Shown here one piece after another: positions 60,987-64,000 of a stretch of 64,000 nt of DNA. The first letter of the stretch is position 1, and each line of letters starts with the position of its first letter. The stretch comes from a virus. The stretch covers positions 1 through 64,000 of the IMG/VR virus record IMGVR_UViG_3300032282_001105; one strand, given 5' to 3'. The notes beneath the pieces were generated by a model. It searched no databases and was not told where the DNA came from. It worked only from the letters and a program-made list of their open reading frames with translations. Made by a program: the position numbers and the translations under genes.

Positions 60987-61819
60987 ACGAAAATTTTGCT
61001 AAATTAAATCTATTAAAATCATCTTCTATAGAAGATGTTAAACATTATTCTACAACCAATACTTCTACTGTAGGATTACCGGTAGGAGAAATAACGCAAT
61101 TTTTATATTACAGCCCCGGTGATATACAATATGCACATACTTGGGAATATGAACAATTTGATTATATGATAAATCATTTAGGTTTTAGAAATACTGAAAT
61201 ACCCAAAGAAACAGATATTGCAGTATTTGGTTGTAGCTTCACGTTTGGTTTAGGTTTACCTATAGAGATGATATGGCATACTATACTAGCAGACAGATTG
61301 AATACAAAGGTTGCTAATTATGGTGTTCCTGGAGCATCGATTAAGACAATAACTGATTTAGCAATGATAATAAGTAATCATACTAAAATTAATAAAGCTA
61401 TTTTTCTTTTACCTACATATAGTAGAATGCAAGTAGCAAAAACTAGCCCGTTTGAAGATGAGGTGAATTATCTTTCAATAATACCTAATCATAAATCAGA
61501 GTTATGTAAGAAATATGAAATAGAAGCAGAGTTATTAGTAAAATCTACTCCGGATGAAGAGATGTTTAAAGTGTTGAGAGATAGTGTATATTTGGTAGAC
61601 CATATTTTTAAAGAGAGAAACATTAAAACGTATTTCTCATCCTGGGATCCTGATACATATGAATTTTTAACATATATGGATTTGCAGGGTGTTTTGTTAC
61701 CTGATTGGACTAGTAAGGGAATGCAACAAGCAACTACTGATTTGGCCAGAGACAAATTACATCCGGGTCCAGTCCACCAACAACAGTTTGTAGACAAAAT
61801 CATAGATTATATCAAATGA
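60983..61819 (+). CDS. SGNH/GDSL-type hydrolase-like protein 2
   Basis: 278 residues from the ATG at 60983, chosen because it overlaps the stop of the 34-residue peptide; the open frame reaches upstream to a TTG at 60890 but that part is out-of-frame overlap with the peptide. IAVFGCSFTFGLGL carries the nucleophile serine (GxSxxxG), NYGVPGASI is block II, and DKLHPGPVHQ is the DxxH block. Complete catalytic triad. Different in sequence from SGNH protein 1. Likely an esterase or O-acyltransferase on a sugar-type substrate. Overlaps the carbamoyltransferase gene by four bases. Confidence 0.75.
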   Translation: MNENFAKLNLLKSSSIEDVKHYSTTNTSTVGLPVGEITQFLYYSPGDIQYAHTWEYEQFDYMINHLGFRNTEIPKETDIAVFGCSFTFGLGLPIEMIWHTILADRLNTKVANYGVPGASIKTITDLAMIISNHTKINKAIFLLPTYSRMQVAKTSPFEDEVNYLSIIPNHKSELCKKYEIEAELLVKSTPDEEMFKVLRDSVYLVDHIFKERNIKTYFSSWDPDTYEFLTYMDLQGVLLPDWTSKGMQQATTDLARDKLHPGPVHQQQFVDKIIDYIK

Positions 61820-63312
61820 ACTATATAGGAATATCTAGTGGGTTTCACGATGCCGCAATCAGCGTAATAGATGATGCTGGTAACATACTATTTGCCGGAC
61901 ATAGTGAACGTTACTCAAAACATAAACACGATAAACATTTGTGCTATGATATTGTTGAGGACGCATTAAAAAATTGTAATAGTAGAGATGTTGAAATTCA
62001 CTACTATGAACGTCCTTGGATGAAGTTCTTGCGCCAAGTTCGTTCGGGTGAAAAGCCTGCATTATCTAATTTATCTGTTAAAGAGGTTATAGGTACAGGA
62101 TTACTCCATAAATTACAAGATGGTCGTGGTGGAAAAGTATATACTCACAATCATCATCTAAGTCACGCTGCCGCAGGATTTCAAACTAGTCCTTATAAAG
62201 ATGCCACTGTAGTCGTTATTGATGCTATTGGTGAGTTTGATACTATTAGTATTTGGAATGCATATTACGATAAGAACGGTGTAGCAAAGTATAAGAAGTT
62301 ATGGGGACAACGTTATCCGGATAGTATTGGCTTATTTTATTCAGCAATGACACAACGTGCAGGATTAAAACCATTAGATGAAGAATATATCTTAATGGGA
62401 ATGGCTGCCTATGGTAACACAACTGCACTAGCAGAAATGTCTAACACACTAGTTAAATCCATTAAAGATATTACTTTCAAAGATAATTTACAAATAGGTG
62501 TATCTGAAAATTTCTTAGAAGGTACTAATGAAATGAACATTGCTACTAGTGCTCAATTGATTGCAGAACAGTTAATTACTTCAGTAATTAGTAAAGCACG
62601 TATGTTAGGTGGTAGTAAGAATTTAGTATATGGTGGTGGTGTAGCATTAAACTGTTTAGCAAATAGACTATTAGGAAACTTTTATGACAACATTTGGATT
62701 ATGCCTAATCCTGGCGATGCTGGCTCCAGTCTTGGTGCGGCTTGTCTTGGTTATGGTAAGGCTGTTAATTGGACTAGTGCTTTTCTTGGCAATGATATTC
62801 GTGGGGATTACCCTACCAATCGTATACTTGATAGTTTACTTTCCGTTAAAATCGTTGGAGTCGCTAGTGGACGAGCCGAGTTTGGCCCTAGGGCACTCGG
62901 GAACAGAAGCTTATTGGCCGACCCAAGGGGTAAAGAAATAAAGGATAAAGTAAATGAAATTAAACGTAGACAAAAATTCAGACCATTTGCGCCAGTCATT
63001 CTGGAGGAGTATGCTGATACTTACTTTGATATGCCTCATGGTTTCGATAACAGTAGGTATATGCAAGTCATCGCTCGTTGTAGGGTACCTGACTTATTTC
63101 CTGCTATCATTCATCACGATGGTACTAGTAGGGTACAGACTGTGCCAAAGGATGGCTCCGGGATAAGAGAACTATTAGAGAAGTGGTACGTACTAACAGG
63201 TTGCCCAATGTTACTCAACACAAGTTTAAATATTCGTGGAGAGCCAATGGTAAATGACCGAGATGATGCGGATCGCTTTGAAAAGTTATATAATATAAAG
63301 GTGATATCATAA
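61816..63312 (+). CDS. NodU/TobZ-type carbamoyltransferase
   Basis: 498 residues. ISSGFHDAAISVID, ERYSKHKHDKH and the HHLSHAAAGF metal site form the Kae1/YrdC-linked N-terminal carbamoylation domain; the C-terminal domain has the signature GRAEFGPRALGNRSLLADPR. Such enzymes use ATP and carbamoyl phosphate to place a carbamoyl group on a hydroxyl of a sugar or antibiotic. It is a little shorter than NodU. From ~62700 onward codon use shifts (AGG for Arg, CTT/CTC for Leu, GCC and GGG more often), suggesting a mosaic gene. Ends with a TAATG overlap with the oxygenase gene. Confidence 0.9.
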   Translation: MNYIGISSGFHDAAISVIDDAGNILFAGHSERYSKHKHDKHLCYDIVEDALKNCNSRDVEIHYYERPWMKFLRQVRSGEKPALSNLSVKEVIGTGLLHKLQDGRGGKVYTHNHHLSHAAAGFQTSPYKDATVVVIDAIGEFDTISIWNAYYDKNGVAKYKKLWGQRYPDSIGLFYSAMTQRAGLKPLDEEYILMGMAAYGNTTALAEMSNTLVKSIKDITFKDNLQIGVSENFLEGTNEMNIATSAQLIAEQLITSVISKARMLGGSKNLVYGGGVALNCLANRLLGNFYDNIWIMPNPGDAGSSLGAACLGYGKAVNWTSAFLGNDIRGDYPTNRILDSLLSVKIVGVASGRAEFGPRALGNRSLLADPRGKEIKDKVNEIKRRQKFRPFAPVILEEYADTYFDMPHGFDNSRYMQVIARCRVPDLFPAIIHHDGTSRVQTVPKDGSGIRELLEKWYVLTGCPMLLNTSLNIRGEPMVNDRDDADRFEKLYNIKVIS

Positions 63313-63938
63313 TGCAAATTTATCCCATAGATGATAAGAAAAGAATTTTTCAAATTATTGACTTGCTGGACCAAGAAACAGTTGATTGGATGAATACAGT
63401 TGATTGGCTGTCAATAAAAAATTACGAATTTGATTCAGGAGACCCAAAATATATTTTTCCTAGAAAAATACTAGATAGCGCAAATAGTGATGTTATCAAA
63501 TTAACTACGTCAATGCAAAACAAATTGTCAACTATTAATAATTTAATAGAAACTTCATTAAACGATATCAATATAAATTTATGGTTAGATGGTCCGGGAT
63601 TTAAAATGGCGGTTCATACTGATGAAGGAATAGAAAGAGTTGGTGTTATTGCCTCCCTACAATTGTATCTATTTGCTCCTAATGAAGATTATGGTACAGA
63701 ATTTTTTACTCCTAAAGAATTTTTTAATCCTAATGAAGATTATGATACGGTATTATTTGATAAATATAAAAGAATTCCGTTCAATTCATACTACAAGTTT
63801 AAGTCAATACCTAATACAGGTTATCTAATGCTTAATCATTTAAATGAAGATGGGTCATTGCCTATGCTATGGCACGGTATGTTAAATCCTGTACCCGAAG
63901 GATGTTATAGATTAAGCGCCTATTGGTATTTTAAATAA
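63312..63938 (+). CDS. 2-oxoglutarate/Fe(II) oxygenase-like protein
   Basis: 208 residues. NLWLDGPGFKMAVHTDEG gives the HxD iron ligands His102/Asp104; LWHGMLNPVPEGCYRLSAYW gives the third ligand His188 and Arg200, the expected 2-oxoglutarate anchor about twelve residues later. That order fits a small hydroxylase of the 2OG-Fe(II) class. It could hydroxylate a protein side chain, sugar or nucleobase. It starts inside the carbamoyltransferase stop codon and is the last complete gene; no further overlap follows. Confidence 0.7.
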   Translation: MQIYPIDDKKRIFQIIDLLDQETVDWMNTVDWLSIKNYEFDSGDPKYIFPRKILDSANSDVIKLTTSMQNKLSTINNLIETSLNDININLWLDGPGFKMAVHTDEGIERVGVIASLQLYLFAPNEDYGTEFFTPKEFFNPNEDYDTVLFDKYKRIPFNSYYKFKSIPNTGYLMLNHLNEDGSLPMLWHGMLNPVPEGCYRLSAYWYFK

Positions 63939-63947
63939 TTACATACT

Positions 63948-63955
63948 TATAAAAA
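63948..63955 (+). promoter_or_regulatory. Possible late-promoter-like TATAAAAA
   Basis: TATAAAAA lies 23 bases before the ATG at 63971 in the gap after the oxygenase gene. Two mismatch positions from the late consensus core; TACTTA/TAAGTA (63944-63965) flank it. Confidence 0.3.
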
Positions 63956-63970
63956 ACGCTAAGTAATTGT

Positions 63971-64000
63971 ATGCTAAGAGATGTATTTTATTTCGGAGAA
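63971..64000 (+). CDS. Unidentified protein, N-terminal fragment cut by the right window edge
   Basis: ATG at 63971 opens ten codons (MLRDVFYFGE) to the edge. The VFYFG beginning resembles the first strand of Rossmann or GT-like proteins often found in phage fibre/modification regions, but ten residues are not enough to assign it. Same strand as the cluster, so probably a continuation of it. Confidence 0.45.
   Translation, partial: MLRDVFYFGE

Noticed and set aside
1-64000. tRNA genes, CRISPR arrays, insertion sequences or integrase
   Set aside because: No cloverleaf-like sequence, regular spaced repeats, transposase motifs or recombinase motifs were found on reading.

Overview
The window looks like part of the genome of a large T4-like contractile-tailed phage (myovirus). 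The evidence is a T4-type baseplate gene series (gp26, gp53, hub, gp5-type spike, gp25, gp6), a Rad50/Mre11-type gp46/gp47 recombination pair, a gp55-type late sigma factor, and matching late promoters of the TATAAATA / GATAAATA / CTAAATA class. The DNA is AT-rich, codes on both strands, has almost no intergenic space and uses ordinary stop codons. I see no tRNA, integrase, CRISPR array or insertion sequence. The host cannot be read from the sequence; the gene mix resembles aquatic T4-like phages.

Layout. (1) 1-2860, minus strand: the start of an unidentified gene at the left edge and a tape-measure-like protein that ends in a T4-type lysozyme domain. (2) 2931-3985, plus strand: gp26-like hub assembly protein and a small translationally coupled partner. 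(3) 3986-4504: a gene-free, hairpin-rich stretch between converging transcription units. (4) 4505-10854, minus strand: gp55, gp47, gp46, a short-chain dehydrogenase and a radical SAM enzyme in overlapping order, then a resolvase-like nuclease. A host-type sigma70 promoter precedes gp55. (5) 10982-39884, plus strand: tail tube cap candidate, gp53-like, hub, spike, gp25, gp6 and an intact 5717-residue structural protein carrying a predicted seven-bladed FG-GAP propeller and many beta-modules. (6) 39900-43218, plus: a 49-codon gene, three further virion/fibre proteins. (7) 43266-63938, plus: one nearly gapless set of genes with three glycosyltransferase-like proteins, a methyltransferase, TEN consecutive radical SAM enzymes with N-terminal cysteine-rich (twitch-like) domains, two SGNH-type hydrolases separated by a 34-residue basic peptide, a NodU/TobZ-type carbamoyltransferase and a 2-oxoglutarate oxygenase-like protein. 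Another gene starts at the right edge.

How it may work together. gp55 would be made early from the host-type promoter and would then direct host RNA polymerase to the late promoters in front of the tail genes. The modification cluster begins at its own late promoter directly behind the fibre genes. It is therefore probably expressed during virion assembly, and its enzymes (sugar transfer, methylation, radical chemistry, carbamoylation, hydroxylation, ester chemistry) plausibly build or install an elaborate modification on a fibre protein, surface glycan or other polymer. The ten-enzyme radical SAM array is the strongest candidate for an undescribed system here. Its substrate is not visible in the sequence.
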